Positions 29,907 to 38,924 of a stretch of DNA of 64,000 nucleotides are shown one piece after another. Source of the DNA: Comamonas suwonensis (GTDB lineage: Bacteria; Pseudomonadota; Gammaproteobacteria; Burkholderiales; Burkholderiaceae_C); NCBI RefSeq assembly GCF_012844455.2, contig NZ_JABBCQ020000003.1, forward strand, positions 124,001 through 188,000. Reading direction: 5' to 3'. Both the position numbers and the translations under genes were made by a program. How positions within the stretch are numbered: the first letter of the stretch is position 1; each line of letters opens with the position of its first letter. Below the pieces are notes generated by a model. It did no database searches. It saw nothing but the letters and a program-made list of their open reading frames with translations, and was not told the origin of the DNA.

Positions 29907-30281
29907 TTAGTTGTCCTTGGCGAAGTCGTTGTAAGCGGTCTCTTCCATCAGACCTTCGAGCTCGCTCACATCGCTCATCTTGACCTTGAAGAACCAGCCG
30001 GTGTTCAGCGGGTCGCTGTTGGCCAGTGCCGGGTCGTCGCGCAGGGCTTCGTTGACTTCGATGATTTCGCCGGTCACGGGCATGTAGACATCAGCGGCGG
30101 CCTTGACGGACTCGACCACGCCAGCGACATCGCCAGCCTTGAAGGTGGAGCCGACGGCGGGCAGGTCCACAAACACCACATCGCCCAGCGCGTCTTGCGC
30201 GTGGACGGTGATGCCGACGATGGCGGCGTTGGTGTCAGCGACGTTGATCCATTCGTGTTCTTTGGAATACTTGATGCTCAT
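29907..30281 (-). CDS. gcvH: Glycine cleavage system H protein
   Basis: Lipoyl carrier protein of glycine cleavage, 124 residues. The lipoylated Lys is in the canonical VESVKAAADVYMPVTGEI block, preceded by GDVVFVDLPAVG. The protein starts MSIKYSKEHEWI, typical of the family. The ATG has GGAG 7 nt upstream. It lies 118 bp after gcvT. Confidence 0.98.
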   Translation of the reverse strand: MSIKYSKEHEWINVADTNAAIVGITVHAQDALGDVVFVDLPAVGSTFKAGDVAGVVESVKAAADVYMPVTGEIIEVNEALRDDPALANSDPLNTGWFFKVKMSDVSELEGLMEETAYNDFAKDN

Positions 30282-30399
30282 GGAAGGCTCCAGATGGGGG
30301 ATTCGGGGAATCAGATGTTTGAGAAAGGTCCAGCGCGCACTTTAGCGGCGTTCTGTGCCCTGTTTGGAGAACTGGCCTGACTGTTCTGCGGTGGCAGCC

Positions 30400-31521
30400 T
30401 TAGCCGCGGTAGTAATTGGTGGGCACAAACGGTGTGGCCACCACCTTCATGCGCACGGGCTTGCCGCGGACCATGGCGAAAATCTCGGTATCCACTGCCG
30501 CATAGTCGGGCTCTACATAAGCCAGAGCGATGGGCTGGTTCAGCGTGGGGCTGAGCAGGCCGCTGGTGATGTGGCCGATATGCTGGCCGTCCATGTTCTC
30601 CAGTACCGCAGGCTCGCGCACGGGAATGCGCTCAAGGGCCACAAGCCCTACACGCTTGCGCGTGAGCTGCTGCGGATTTTGCAGCTGCGCAAGCACAATG
30701 GCCGCGCCGGGAAAGCCGCCTTCGCGTTCACCGCCAGGGCGGCGCACCTTTTGAATGGCCCAGTTCAGCGCGCCTTCTATCGGAGTGGTGGTGGTGTCGA
30801 TATCGTTGCCGTACAGGCACAGGCCCGCTTCTAAACGCAAAGAGTTGCGCGCGCCCAGACCAATGGGGGCGACTTCGGGCTGGGCCAGCAATGCTTGGGC
30901 CAAAGCCTCGGCGGCGTTGCTGGGCACGGAAATCTCAAAACCGTCTTCACCCGTATAGCCGCTTCGCGTGATGTAGAGCGCGTGGCCTTGCCAGTCAAAG
31001 TGGTTCCCAGTCATAAAGACCAGCGATGTCACTCCGGGGATAAGACGCGCCAGCGCAGTAGCCGCCTGCGGGCCTTGCAATGCCAGCAGGCCACGGTCGG
31101 GCAGGGGCACGACTTCGCAGCGCTGGCCTATGTGTTTTTGAATATGCGCAATATCGCCCTCTTTGCAGGCGCCGTTGACGATGAGGAAGAGATCGTCGCC
31201 CCGGTTGACGAACATCAGATCGTCCAGAATGCCGCCTTGCTCGTTGAGCAGCAGGCCGTAACGCTGCTTGTGCAGACCAAGGCCGATGACATCGACGGGC
31301 ATCAGCGACTCCAGCGCGGCAGCGGCGTCCGGGCCTCGCAGCAGCAGCTGACCCATGTGCGAAACATCGAACAGGCCAGCGGCTTTGCGGGTGTGAAGAT
31401 GCTCGGCCATCAGTCCCTGCGGGTACTGAACGGGCATGGCGTAGCCAGCAAATGGCACCATGCGGGCACTCAGTCTTTGGTGCAGGGCGAACAAAGGCGT
31501 GGTGCGCAGGTCGGAAGACAT
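30400..31521 (-). CDS. gcvT: Aminomethyltransferase, T-protein
   Basis: T-protein of glycine cleavage, which releases ammonia and passes the one-carbon unit to tetrahydrofolate. About 373 residues from ATG 31521 (MSSDLRTTPLFALHQR). Family blocks are ARMVPFAGYAMPVQYP, AGLFDVSHMGQL, and RSGYTGEDGFEISVP. A GTG at 31548 with GGAG nine bases upstream is an alternative start, 9 codons longer. First gene after the glycine riboswitch, so glycine should raise expression of the whole operon. Confidence 0.97.
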   Translation of the reverse strand: MSSDLRTTPLFALHQRLSARMVPFAGYAMPVQYPQGLMAEHLHTRKAAGLFDVSHMGQLLLRGPDAAAALESLMPVDVIGLGLHKQRYGLLLNEQGGILDDLMFVNRGDDLFLIVNGACKEGDIAHIQKHIGQRCEVVPLPDRGLLALQGPQAATALARLIPGVTSLVFMTGNHFDWQGHALYITRSGYTGEDGFEISVPSNAAEALAQALLAQPEVAPIGLGARNSLRLEAGLCLYGNDIDTTTTPIEGALNWAIQKVRRPGGEREGGFPGAAIVLAQLQNPQQLTRKRVGLVALERIPVREPAVLENMDGQHIGHITSGLLSPTLNQPIALAYVEPDYAAVDTEIFAMVRGKPVRMKVVATPFVPTNYYRG

Positions 31522-31621
31522 AGCGGAAGTAGTAGCGGCAACAGTCACAGGCAAGCGCTCCGGTCATTCAAACCAAGATGAGTGGCTATGCAAGGCGGCT
31601 GCCATGCGTAGCGGGCTTGCC

Positions 31622-31863
31622 CTGCTGTCCGCTTTACCTGAGAGATTCGCCGCCGCAGTGATGTCGGGCGGTTTGCTCCTTCGGTGGATGCCATCGCCTA
31701 GCTGAATTGCGTAGTGCGGCATCTCTCTCCAGCAAGGAACGCTACCTGCATTCAGCCTGGCAGCGGTCGTCAGTCCTTTTGCCTGAGCGTTTGGGCACCG
31801 GGTGGGGTGTCTGCGCCTTCGGCGGTACGTTGCAGCGTGAAGCTGTGAGCACTCTCTCCTGAC
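31622..31863 (-). ncRNA. Tandem glycine riboswitch
   Basis: The minus strand shows two consecutive glycine aptamers. The first (about 31863-31765) opens with GGAGAGAG and carries CCGCCGAAGGCGC and the closing GCTCAGGCAAAAGGACTGA. The second (about 31732-31622) opens with TGGAGAGA, carries CCACCGAAGGAGCAA and closes with ATCTCTCAGGTAAA then GGACAG. This is the typical tandem arrangement before gcvT, about 100 nt upstream of the start, and normally acts as an ON switch for glycine. Confidence 0.95.
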
Positions 31864-31922
31864 GAGGACAATTCTAGTAGAACTGTCTGGCCTGCCCTGA
31901 GTAGTTTGTGGCGGGCTGGGGT

Positions 31923-32996
31923 TTACGATAGCTCTGGCACAGGGACTTCAGCGAATGCGCTTTGCGGCATGCAGTCCCGCCACCATGGGGTGCAGGCGTG
32001 GGGCTGGTTCAGGTCGATACGCTCGCCCATCATGGGGGTGGCTACGGGGATGCCTTGCTGCTGGCCCAGATGCAGAATCTGCTCGAAAGGGTCCCACCAG
32101 GCGTGCATGGCCAGATTGAAGGTGCCGTTGTGAATCGGCAGCAACCAGCGGCCTTGCAGGTCCTGATGGGCTTGCAGCGTTTGTTCCGGGTGCATGTGGA
32201 CATAGGGCCAGTGCTCGTCATAGGCACCGGTTTCCATCAGCGTCAGATCAAAGGGGCCAAAGCTCTGGCCTATCTCCTTAAAACCGTCAAAGTAGCCGCC
32301 GTCGCCACTGAAGAAAACGCGCAGTAGGGATGGACTCTGCAAATCGTCAATCACCCACGATGCCCACAGCGTGCGGTTCCCGTCGCCAAGTCCACGGCCT
32401 GAAAAGTGCTGGGCAGGTGTCGCGGTCATGCGCAGGCCATTGACCTCGCTGCTCTGCCACCAGTCGTGCTGGCGGACTTTAGCTGCGGGAACGCCCCAGT
32501 CAATCAACCGGTCGCCCACGCCGAGTGTGCAGAGGAAGACGTCCACTTTGGGCGCCAGCGCACAGATGGTGGCGCGGTCCAGGTGGTCGTAATGGTCGTG
32601 CGAGAGGATGACACCGTGCAGCGGGGGCAGTTCATGCAGCGCAATGGGCGGTGCATGAAAGCGCTTGGGCCCGGCAAAGGAAAACGGCGAAGCGCGCTGA
32701 GAGAACACGGGGTCTGTCAGCCACCAGCCGCCGCGCAGCTTGATCAATACGGTGGAGTGGCCAATGCGGTACAGGCTGCGCTCAGGCGCGGCATCCAGCG
32801 CAGCGCGGCTGAGCTTTTGCAGGGGAAGGGTGCTGCCGGGCTCGGTGTTGGCGGGCTTGTTGAACAGAAATTTCCACAGCGTTCTGGCATCCGGCTTGGG
32901 GCCGTTGGCTGGGCGCGGGTGGACGTTGTGAAAGCGCCCGCCCCGGTTCTGGGGCGATGCCTGATAGTCAGCGATTGGGGATGAAAAGCGAATCAA
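31923..32996 (-). CDS. MBL-fold metallo-hydrolase, UlaG/NAPE-PLD-like
   Basis: Metallo-beta-lactamase-fold hydrolase of 357 residues. The metal-binding motif HDHYDHLD is central (LSHDHYDHLDRATI), with GHSTVLIKLRGGWWLTDPVFSQRASP before it and FSGDGGYFDGFKEIG and PIHNGTFNLAMHAWWDPFE after it, a layout shared by NAPE-PLD-like and UlaG-like proteins. No signal peptide. The reaction is unknown; phosphodiester hydrolysis is the family precedent. The only in-frame start at the conserved N-terminus is TTG at 32996. Separate from the gcv operon, whose riboswitch lies just beyond its stop on the same strand. Confidence 0.85.
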   Translation of the reverse strand: MIRFSSPIADYQASPQNRGGRFHNVHPRPANGPKPDARTLWKFLFNKPANTEPGSTLPLQKLSRAALDAAPERSLYRIGHSTVLIKLRGGWWLTDPVFSQRASPFSFAGPKRFHAPPIALHELPPLHGVILSHDHYDHLDRATICALAPKVDVFLCTLGVGDRLIDWGVPAAKVRQHDWWQSSEVNGLRMTATPAQHFSGRGLGDGNRTLWASWVIDDLQSPSLLRVFFSGDGGYFDGFKEIGQSFGPFDLTLMETGAYDEHWPYVHMHPEQTLQAHQDLQGRWLLPIHNGTFNLAMHAWWDPFEQILHLGQQQGIPVATPMMGERIDLNQPHACTPWWRDCMPQSAFAEVPVPELS

Positions 32997-33095
32997 GTGC
33001 AGCGCCTGAAGTCAGTCAGAGTGAATAGTTGAGGCTGGGCTTGTGCACTGTAAGCACAAACTTGCAAGCAGCCGTATCTGAGTGAGCGATTCGGG

Positions 33096-33581
33096 TTAAG
33101 GCGTATTCGCCATCGGTTCGTTGATGGGCGGAAAAATCAGCTCATAAGGCTGCTCGAAACAGGTGGTGACGGGCTGACCCTGGCGTATGCCGGGCGTGAA
33201 CTTCCAGCGAGCCAGCGACCTCTGGATGCTTTTCACGATGCGCGGGTCGGTGTTGGCCGGTTGCCAGAGCACGCGGCCCAGCGTGCCTTGAGGGGTGACT
33301 TCAAGCAAGAAGGTGACGGTGGTGCTTAGCCCTTTGGGAAACCAGCTGGACTGGATGATCGGGCTTGTCTGGCGACGCAGCTGGGGTTGCTGATCGAGCT
33401 TCGCCATAGGAACGCATTCCGTGCGTGTCCATTCCGGCCATGATGGCTGGCTCACAGTGGCTTGCGCGCTCTCCGTATTGCCGGGCTTATCCGGTGCAAC
33501 CGTGGTGCAGGCACCAAGCACCACGGTTGCGAGGGTGATGGCGCAGATGGCGGCAGAGCGGGAGACGTTTGAAATAGGCAT
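33096..33581 (-). CDS. Lipoprotein with TonB C-terminal-like domain
   Basis: Probable envelope lipoprotein of about 161 residues. The signal peptide ends in the lipobox LGAC (C25). The mature part, especially the segment TTVTFLLEVTPQGTLGRVLWQPANTDPRIVKSIQRSLARWKFTPG, has the shape of a TonB C-terminal (energy transducer) domain, but there is no transmembrane anchor or proline-rich linker as in a true TonB. ATG 33581 is preferred; a TTG six codons earlier is possible. Role unknown. It is not obviously linked to the efflux genes beyond the repeat upstream. Confidence 0.7.
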   Translation of the reverse strand: MPISNVSRSAAICAITLATVVLGACTTVAPDKPGNTESAQATVSQPSWPEWTRTECVPMAKLDQQPQLRRQTSPIIQSSWFPKGLSTTVTFLLEVTPQGTLGRVLWQPANTDPRIVKSIQRSLARWKFTPGIRQGQPVTTCFEQPYELIFPPINEPMANTP

Positions 33582-33629
33582 GAAAGTATTTTTGCCCAAG
33601 TTCCGGTAAGCGCCTTTGTTCTCTCAAAA

Positions 33630-33674
33630 AAAATAGCTGCCAGCGCTGATGGGTAAAGCGCTGGCAGCTATTTT
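33630..33674. repeat. Comamonadaceae palindrome, perfect copy
   Basis: A perfect 18-bp inverted repeat, AAAATAGCTGCCAGCGCT (33630-33647) with its complement (33657-33674), separated by 9 nt and bounded by A/T runs. This is the best copy in the window of the AATAGCT-CAGCGCT element and probably terminates the emrB transcript (minus strand). Confidence 0.85.
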
Positions 33675-33707
33675 GGCTTGAAGTTTGGCGTTGCTACTCT
33701 GCGTTTT

Positions 33708-35336
33708 TCAATGCGCGCCAGCGGCCGCGTCTGCTCCGCCTCCGGCTTGCGGAACAGGGCGCTTGGTGAACCAGATCAGTACGATCAGGCTCAGGAACAG
33801 AAAGGACGATGCCAGAAAGATATCGTCCGCTGCGCGGGTGAAGGCCTGCTGGTCAATCAGCCGGTTGATCTGCGCATAGGCCTGCTCTGCACTCATGCCC
33901 GCCGCCTGCAATTGCTTGACGGTGATGGCAAATGTGCCCTGGCCTTGCACCAGCAGCTCTGTGAGGTGAGCGTGGTGCATGGAGGCCCGGTTTTCCCAGA
34001 GGGTTGTGGCAATGGAGGTGCCCATGGCACCCGCCGTAATCCGCACAAAGTTGGACAGGCCTGCGGCCGCCGGGATGCGATCTGGTGTCAGTCCGCTGAG
34101 CGTGATGGTCGTCAGTGGAATGAAGAAGAAGGCCATGGCGCCGCCCTGAATCAGCGTGGGAATCAGGATATGACCAAAGTCTGTCTCTACTGTGAACTTC
34201 GAACGCATCCACAGCACCAGCGCAAATACCATGAATGCGGCGGTCGCCATCTTGCGCGGATCCCACACGGCGACTTTGCGGCCGACGATGGGGGTCAGAA
34301 CAATCGCCAGTATCCCTACGGGTGCCAGTGCCAGACCGGCCGAGGTGGAGGTGTAGCCCATCCACTGCTGCAGCCACAGGGGCAGCAGCACTACGTTGCC
34401 AAAGAACAGGCCGTAGGCAATTGACAGCGAAATCGAGCCGGCCGCAAAGTTGCGCCGCTTGAACAGGCGCAGATCGACCACCGGGTGGGCATCGGTCAAT
34501 TCCCAGACTACAAACACGGCAAAGGCGACGACGGCGATCACGGCAAAAGCAATGATTTCATTGGAGGCAAACCAGTCCAGCTCCTTGCCCTTGTCCAGCA
34601 TCAGCTGCAGCGCGGCGACCCAGAGCACCAGCAGGCTCAGGCCCACGGTGTCGATGGGCAGCTTGCGTGTGGGTGTCTCGCGGCTGCGGTACAGGCTCCA
34701 GGTCATGACAGCCGAGAGCAGGCCCACGGGCACGTTGATGTAGAAAATCCACGGCCAGGAGATGTTGTCGGTAATCCAGCCGCCCAAAAGCGGCCCGACC
34801 ACGGGAGCCACCAGCGTGGTTACCCCCCAAAGTGATAGCGCCACCCCCGCCATGGCCGGTGGATAGCTGGCTAAAAGCAGGGTTTGCGACAGTGGAATCA
34901 TGGGCCCGGCGACCAGGCCCTGCAGCACGCGGAAGAACACCAGCATCTCTAGCGAGTGGGCAAAGCCGCAGAGCCAGGAGGTCAGCACAAACAGCAGCAC
35001 GCTCATGGTGAACAGACGCACGGCACCAAAGCGCTGAGTGAGCCAGCCGGTCAGCGGCACGGAGATGGCGTTGGCCACACCAAAACTGGTGATGACCCAG
35101 GTGCCCTGGCTGGGGCTGACACCCACATCGCCCGAGATGGCCGGAATGGCCACGTTGGCGATGGAGGAGTCCAGCACGTTCATGAAGGTGGCCAGCGACA
35201 GGGCCAGCGTACCCAGCACCAGTGGCGCGCCCTTGAGAGGCGCAATGGCGGGCATGGCCGTGGGAGGCAGCGGGGGAGCCTTGCCGGGGCCGGTGGCTCC
35301 GGTGTCCTCGGGGGCGGCGGAAGAGGGGGAAGTCAT
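33708..35336 (-). CDS. emrB: DHA2-family drug efflux MFS pump (EmrB-like)
   Basis: Proton-driven multidrug efflux pump of the 14-helix DHA2 family, 542 residues from ATG 35336. It begins its first helix with LALSLATFMNVLDSSIANVAIPAISGDVGVSPSQGTWVITSFGVANAI, the classic EmrB/QacA motif D1 region, and has SWPWIFYINVPVGLL. It works with the adjacent membrane-fusion and outer-membrane subunits to expel compounds across both membranes. A 16-bp gap separates it from emrA. Last gene of the marR-nodT-emrA-emrB set. Confidence 0.92.
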   Translation of the reverse strand: MTSPSSAAPEDTGATGPGKAPPLPPTAMPAIAPLKGAPLVLGTLALSLATFMNVLDSSIANVAIPAISGDVGVSPSQGTWVITSFGVANAISVPLTGWLTQRFGAVRLFTMSVLLFVLTSWLCGFAHSLEMLVFFRVLQGLVAGPMIPLSQTLLLASYPPAMAGVALSLWGVTTLVAPVVGPLLGGWITDNISWPWIFYINVPVGLLSAVMTWSLYRSRETPTRKLPIDTVGLSLLVLWVAALQLMLDKGKELDWFASNEIIAFAVIAVVAFAVFVVWELTDAHPVVDLRLFKRRNFAAGSISLSIAYGLFFGNVVLLPLWLQQWMGYTSTSAGLALAPVGILAIVLTPIVGRKVAVWDPRKMATAAFMVFALVLWMRSKFTVETDFGHILIPTLIQGGAMAFFFIPLTTITLSGLTPDRIPAAAGLSNFVRITAGAMGTSIATTLWENRASMHHAHLTELLVQGQGTFAITVKQLQAAGMSAEQAYAQINRLIDQQAFTRAADDIFLASSFLFLSLIVLIWFTKRPVPQAGGGADAAAGAH

Positions 35337-35352
35337 GGCTGATTTCCGCGTC

Positions 35353-36702
35353 TTATTGGGCAGGTTGCTGCTCTTGCTTGGCGGGCTCGGCATTGGCTGG
35401 TGTGGCCGCCGCCTCGGTTTGCGCGGCAGGCACCTTGTTCAGCGATGTCAGCGCGGGCAGTTTGTCGCCTGAAATGATGTGCTGAATGCGTTCTTCGGCT
35501 TGAGCCAGTGTGCCGTCATACACAGCGGTCTGCGCCACGGGGGTGGTGCGGGGGGCGTTGGCCAGTGCCAGGCCATCCTTGTCGCGGATATCGACCTTCA
35601 CATCCATGGACAGTCCCACGCGCAGCGGGTGCTGCTTGAGGGCTTCGGGCTCCAGGCTCACGCGCACGGGCACGCGCTGGACCACCTTGATCCAGTTGCC
35701 AGTGGCGTTCTGGGCGGGAAGCAGTGAGAACGCTGCGCCGGTGCCTGCGCCCAGGCCCACGACCTTGCCTTCATAGGTAGTCTTGTCGCCATAGACGTCG
35801 GCGGTCAACTCCACCTTCTGGCCCATGCGCAGATCGGCCAGCTGGCTTTCCTTGAAGTTGGCATCGACCCAGAGGTTGTGCAGGTCCACCACCGTCATCA
35901 TGGGTGCGCCTGCCGCCACGCGCTGACCCAGTTGCACGCCGCGCTTGGCGACAAAGCCATCCACGGGCGAGATTAGGCGCGTGCGCTGCAGCGACAGGTA
36001 AGCCTCGCGCACCTTGGCGGCGGCCGCCATCACGGCGGGGAAATCTTCGGCCGTCGTGCCCTTGGTCTGAGCTTCAGCGGCGGCCAGCTGGGCCTTGGCG
36101 GCGCGCACGGCGGCATCGGCGGCGACCACGGCGTTGCTGGCGGCGGTGGCTACGGCCTTGGCATGGTCAAACTCTTCCTTGCCCACCCCACCGGTGGCGG
36201 TTAGGGGGCGGCGGCGCTCCACGTCGTCGCTGGCTTTGGCGGCTTCGGCCTTCAGGCGCAGCAGATCGGCTTCGCGCTGGGCGACTTGCGCGGCCAGCGG
36301 GGCGTTGTTGGCATACAAGGTGCGGGTCTGGCGCGCGGTTTGCGACAGCTGGGATTCGGCCTGTGCCAGCTGTACCAGATAGTCGGCGGGGTCGAGCTGA
36401 ACCAGAACCTGACCGGCTTTGACGTAATCGGTATCGTCCGCGCCAATGCTGATGACGGTGCCGCCTACCTGAGGCGTGATTTGCACCACATTGCCAGCGA
36501 CATAGGCGTTGTCTGTGGTCTGGTAGTTGCGGGCCACCATCCAGTGCCAGCCTCCCCAGGCAATGGCACCGACGGCCACGGCGGCGGCCACGATGGTCAG
36601 GCCCTTGCGGCGACCCGTGGGGTTGGCGGTGGGCGAGGCGGAAGCGGGAGCTTGAGGGGCTGCGTTGGGTGCGGTGCTTTGTGGCTTGGTGTTGTCGGTC
36701 AT
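35353..36702 (-). CDS. emrA: Membrane fusion protein EmrA/HlyD family
   Basis: Periplasmic adaptor of the EmrAB type, 449 residues, somewhat longer than E. coli EmrA (390). A Pro/Ala-rich cytoplasmic N-terminus precedes one transmembrane helix (about 33-53). The biotinyl-lipoyl half motifs NYQTTDNAYVAGNVVQITPQVGG and ISPVDGFVAKRGVQLGQRVAAG flank a long alpha-hairpin. The C-terminal tail after about 380 is Ala/Gln/Glu-rich and may be unstructured. It bridges EmrB to the NodT-type outer membrane channel encoded upstream. Confidence 0.92.
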   Translation of the reverse strand: MTDNTKPQSTAPNAAPQAPASASPTANPTGRRKGLTIVAAAVAVGAIAWGGWHWMVARNYQTTDNAYVAGNVVQITPQVGGTVISIGADDTDYVKAGQVLVQLDPADYLVQLAQAESQLSQTARQTRTLYANNAPLAAQVAQREADLLRLKAEAAKASDDVERRRPLTATGGVGKEEFDHAKAVATAASNAVVAADAAVRAAKAQLAAAEAQTKGTTAEDFPAVMAAAAKVREAYLSLQRTRLISPVDGFVAKRGVQLGQRVAAGAPMMTVVDLHNLWVDANFKESQLADLRMGQKVELTADVYGDKTTYEGKVVGLGAGTGAAFSLLPAQNATGNWIKVVQRVPVRVSLEPEALKQHPLRVGLSMDVKVDIRDKDGLALANAPRTTPVAQTAVYDGTLAQAEERIQHIISGDKLPALTSLNKVPAAQTEAAATPANAEPAKQEQQPAQ

Positions 36703-36788
36703 GATATCTGGCGCTTTGTTATCTGTATGAGTGGTTTTGCTGCCAGGGCGCAGCCTTTAAAAGCTGCGCCCAGTGAAAAGTGATGGGC

Positions 36789-38249
36789 TCAGTGGCCGCT
36801 GACCTGCACGGCCTGCGTGTCGTCGCTCCAGCCGCCACCCAGTGCGGCGGCCAGCGCCACGCGGGTGTCCAGCTCGCGGGCCCGCAGGTCTACGGCGAGT
36901 CGGCGCTGGGCGATAAGCTGGGTTTCGGTGTTCAGCACCGTGATCTGGTTGCCCAACCCGGCGCGGTAGCGCTGCACGGCAAAGTCATAAGCACGTTCGG
37001 TCTTGGACAGCGATTCGGTCTGCAGCGATTGCTGGCGCTGCAGCGACTGCACCGAGGCGATGGAGTCCCCTGCCTGCTTGACGGCATCCAGCACCGCGCC
37101 GTTGTACTGGGCAATGGCGGTATCCAGATCGGCTTGCTTGCCGCGCAACTGGGCGCGCAGGCGCTTGCCGTCGAAGATGGGCAGGCGCAGAGCGGGCGTA
37201 ATGCCTAGCTGGCGTGAGCTGCCTTGAAACAGGTTGTCCAGCCCCAGCGCATTCAAGCCCACAAAGGCGGTCAGGTTCACATCAGGGTAGAAGTCGGCCT
37301 TGGCGGCATCAATTCCTTGGGTCGCGGCTTCCACGCGCCAGCGCGCGGCCACGATATCGGGTCGGCGGCCCAGCAGGTCAGCACCCAGAGTCTGGGGCAC
37401 GCTCTGAAGGCGCAGACCGGCCATTTGGGGTGACAAGGCATTCTGCGCATCGGGGGCCTGTGCACACAGCACGGCAATCGTGCGGCGGGTCAGCGTGATT
37501 TGCTCATTGAGCATTTCAATCTGTGTGCGGGCCTCAGGCATGCCGGCCTGTGCCTGCGTGAGTTCGACCTGACTGTCCAGACCCGCTTTGGTGCGCTGCT
37601 CACTCAAATTTAAGAGCGACTGGCGCTGGCCCAGCGTGCGCTCGGCCACATCCCGCTGTGCAATCAGGCGGGCCAGAGCGACATAGCTGCGGGCCACTTG
37701 TGCGGCCAGCTGAGTCGCGGCTGCGGCTGAATCGGCCTTGGCCGCGCGGGCCTGGCCCAGGGCCGATTGCAGTTCAGCCGAGTGCTTGCCAAAAAAGTCA
37801 GGCGCCCAGGACAGGCCGGCCTGCACGTTGGCGCTGTTGTAGATATTGCCTGCGATGGGGGCAGGAATCATGCCGTTGGCCGTGTAGCGCTGGCGGGTGG
37901 CATCCGCACTCAGCGTGCCGCGAATGTCGCTGGCTGTGCTGCTGGCGGTGGCCAAGGCTGCGGCTTTTTCAAAGCGCGCGTTGCTGGCCGCAAGGCTGGG
38001 GCTGCCAGTCAGCGCCTGATTGACGAGCTGGTTGAGCTGGGTATCGCCCAGCCCCGTCCACCACTGGGGGGCGCTGAGGGCGGTGGCGTCTGCGGCGCTG
38101 AGAGGCGAGGTGCCCGCCAGACCGGTATCTGCCGCTGCGATCTGCGCCAGCGGCGTGTGGGCCAGGCCCTGGGAGGCGCAGCCAGCCAGAGCCAGTACAG
38201 CGACCAGAGCCGCGAGTGCGGCGGTGTTGCGTTGAGTGCGTTGGGTCAT
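36789..38249 (-). CDS. Outer membrane efflux lipoprotein, NodT family
   Basis: TolC/OprM-type outer-membrane channel, 486 residues, with lipobox LAGC (C24) for lipid anchoring. Two OEP repeats are visible, with PQWWTGLGDTQLNQLVNQALTGSPSLAASNARFE and RRPDIVAARWRVEAATQGIDAAKADFYPDVNL, the usual NodT landmarks. It lies 86 bp before emrA on the same strand, completing a tripartite pump within one operon. Confidence 0.93.
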   Translation of the reverse strand: MTQRTQRNTAALAALVAVLALAGCASQGLAHTPLAQIAAADTGLAGTSPLSAADATALSAPQWWTGLGDTQLNQLVNQALTGSPSLAASNARFEKAAALATASSTASDIRGTLSADATRQRYTANGMIPAPIAGNIYNSANVQAGLSWAPDFFGKHSAELQSALGQARAAKADSAAAATQLAAQVARSYVALARLIAQRDVAERTLGQRQSLLNLSEQRTKAGLDSQVELTQAQAGMPEARTQIEMLNEQITLTRRTIAVLCAQAPDAQNALSPQMAGLRLQSVPQTLGADLLGRRPDIVAARWRVEAATQGIDAAKADFYPDVNLTAFVGLNALGLDNLFQGSSRQLGITPALRLPIFDGKRLRAQLRGKQADLDTAIAQYNGAVLDAVKQAGDSIASVQSLQRQQSLQTESLSKTERAYDFAVQRYRAGLGNQITVLNTETQLIAQRRLAVDLRARELDTRVALAAALGGGWSDDTQAVQVSGH

Positions 38250-38345
38250 GGAAAAGTGCCAGTGGTTTTTATTGAAATGGGGCAGTGAGGTCAGTCGTTT
38301 CAGGCCTGCTGGGGTGATTTGCTTTGGCTGCAGGCCCGGGCCGGT

Positions 38346-38924
38346 TTATTCGGAGGGGTCTGGTGGCGACGCGTGCTGCAGCGCTTCTCGCAGTGCATCG
38401 CCATTGGCCAGCATGCGCTGCAGCATGGAGAGCATCAGCGCGCATTCCCCATGGCTGAAGCCGCTGAGGTGACCGTTGAGCACCTGGGTCAGCACCTTGG
38501 GCACTTGCGTGGCCACGCTGCGGCCTTCGTCGGTCAGCACCAGGTGCACCACGCGGCGGTCGGTGGTGGAGCGTTCGCGGCGCAGCAGGCCCTTGGCTTC
38601 AATGCGGTCCAGCGCGCGGGTCACAGAGGCGGGGTCCATTCCCAGTGCCTTGGCCAGATCGCTGCTATTGGTGTCGGCGCACAGCAGTAGCTTGTACAGC
38701 GGCAGCCATTGCACATAGGTCAGTCCATGCTCGGCCAGTTGTGCATCGGCCTGCTGCAGGATGGAACTGAGCACGCGGCGCATCAGAAAGCCAATGCTTT
38801 TGTCTGGCGAATAGACGCCAGCTCTGTAGAAAAAGCTGGATTCGTCTTGCGGGTCGATGAGGATGTCGGATGGGGTTTGCACTTGCACCACCAATGTTTG
38901 TTTGATCAATGATTGAGTGAGCAA
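38346..38924 (-). CDS. MarR-family transcriptional regulator
   Basis: MarR-type winged-helix regulator, up to 192 residues. The DNA-binding region contains SSDLAKALGMDPASVTRALDRIEAKGLLRRE and RRVVHLVLTDEG, the wing. It is the first gene of the marR-nodT-emrA-emrB set and is expected to repress it until an aromatic or hydrophobic ligand binds. The longest start is TTG at 38924, but this lies inside a phased array of palindromes that looks like the operator, so a GTG at 38891, 38888 or 38882 is more likely. Confidence 0.9.
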   Translation of the reverse strand: MLTQSLIKQTLVVQVQTPSDILIDPQDESSFFYRAGVYSPDKSIGFLMRRVLSSILQQADAQLAEHGLTYVQWLPLYKLLLCADTNSSDLAKALGMDPASVTRALDRIEAKGLLRRERSTTDRRVVHLVLTDEGRSVATQVPKVLTQVLNGHLSGFSHGECALMLSMLQRMLANGDALREALQHASPPDPSE

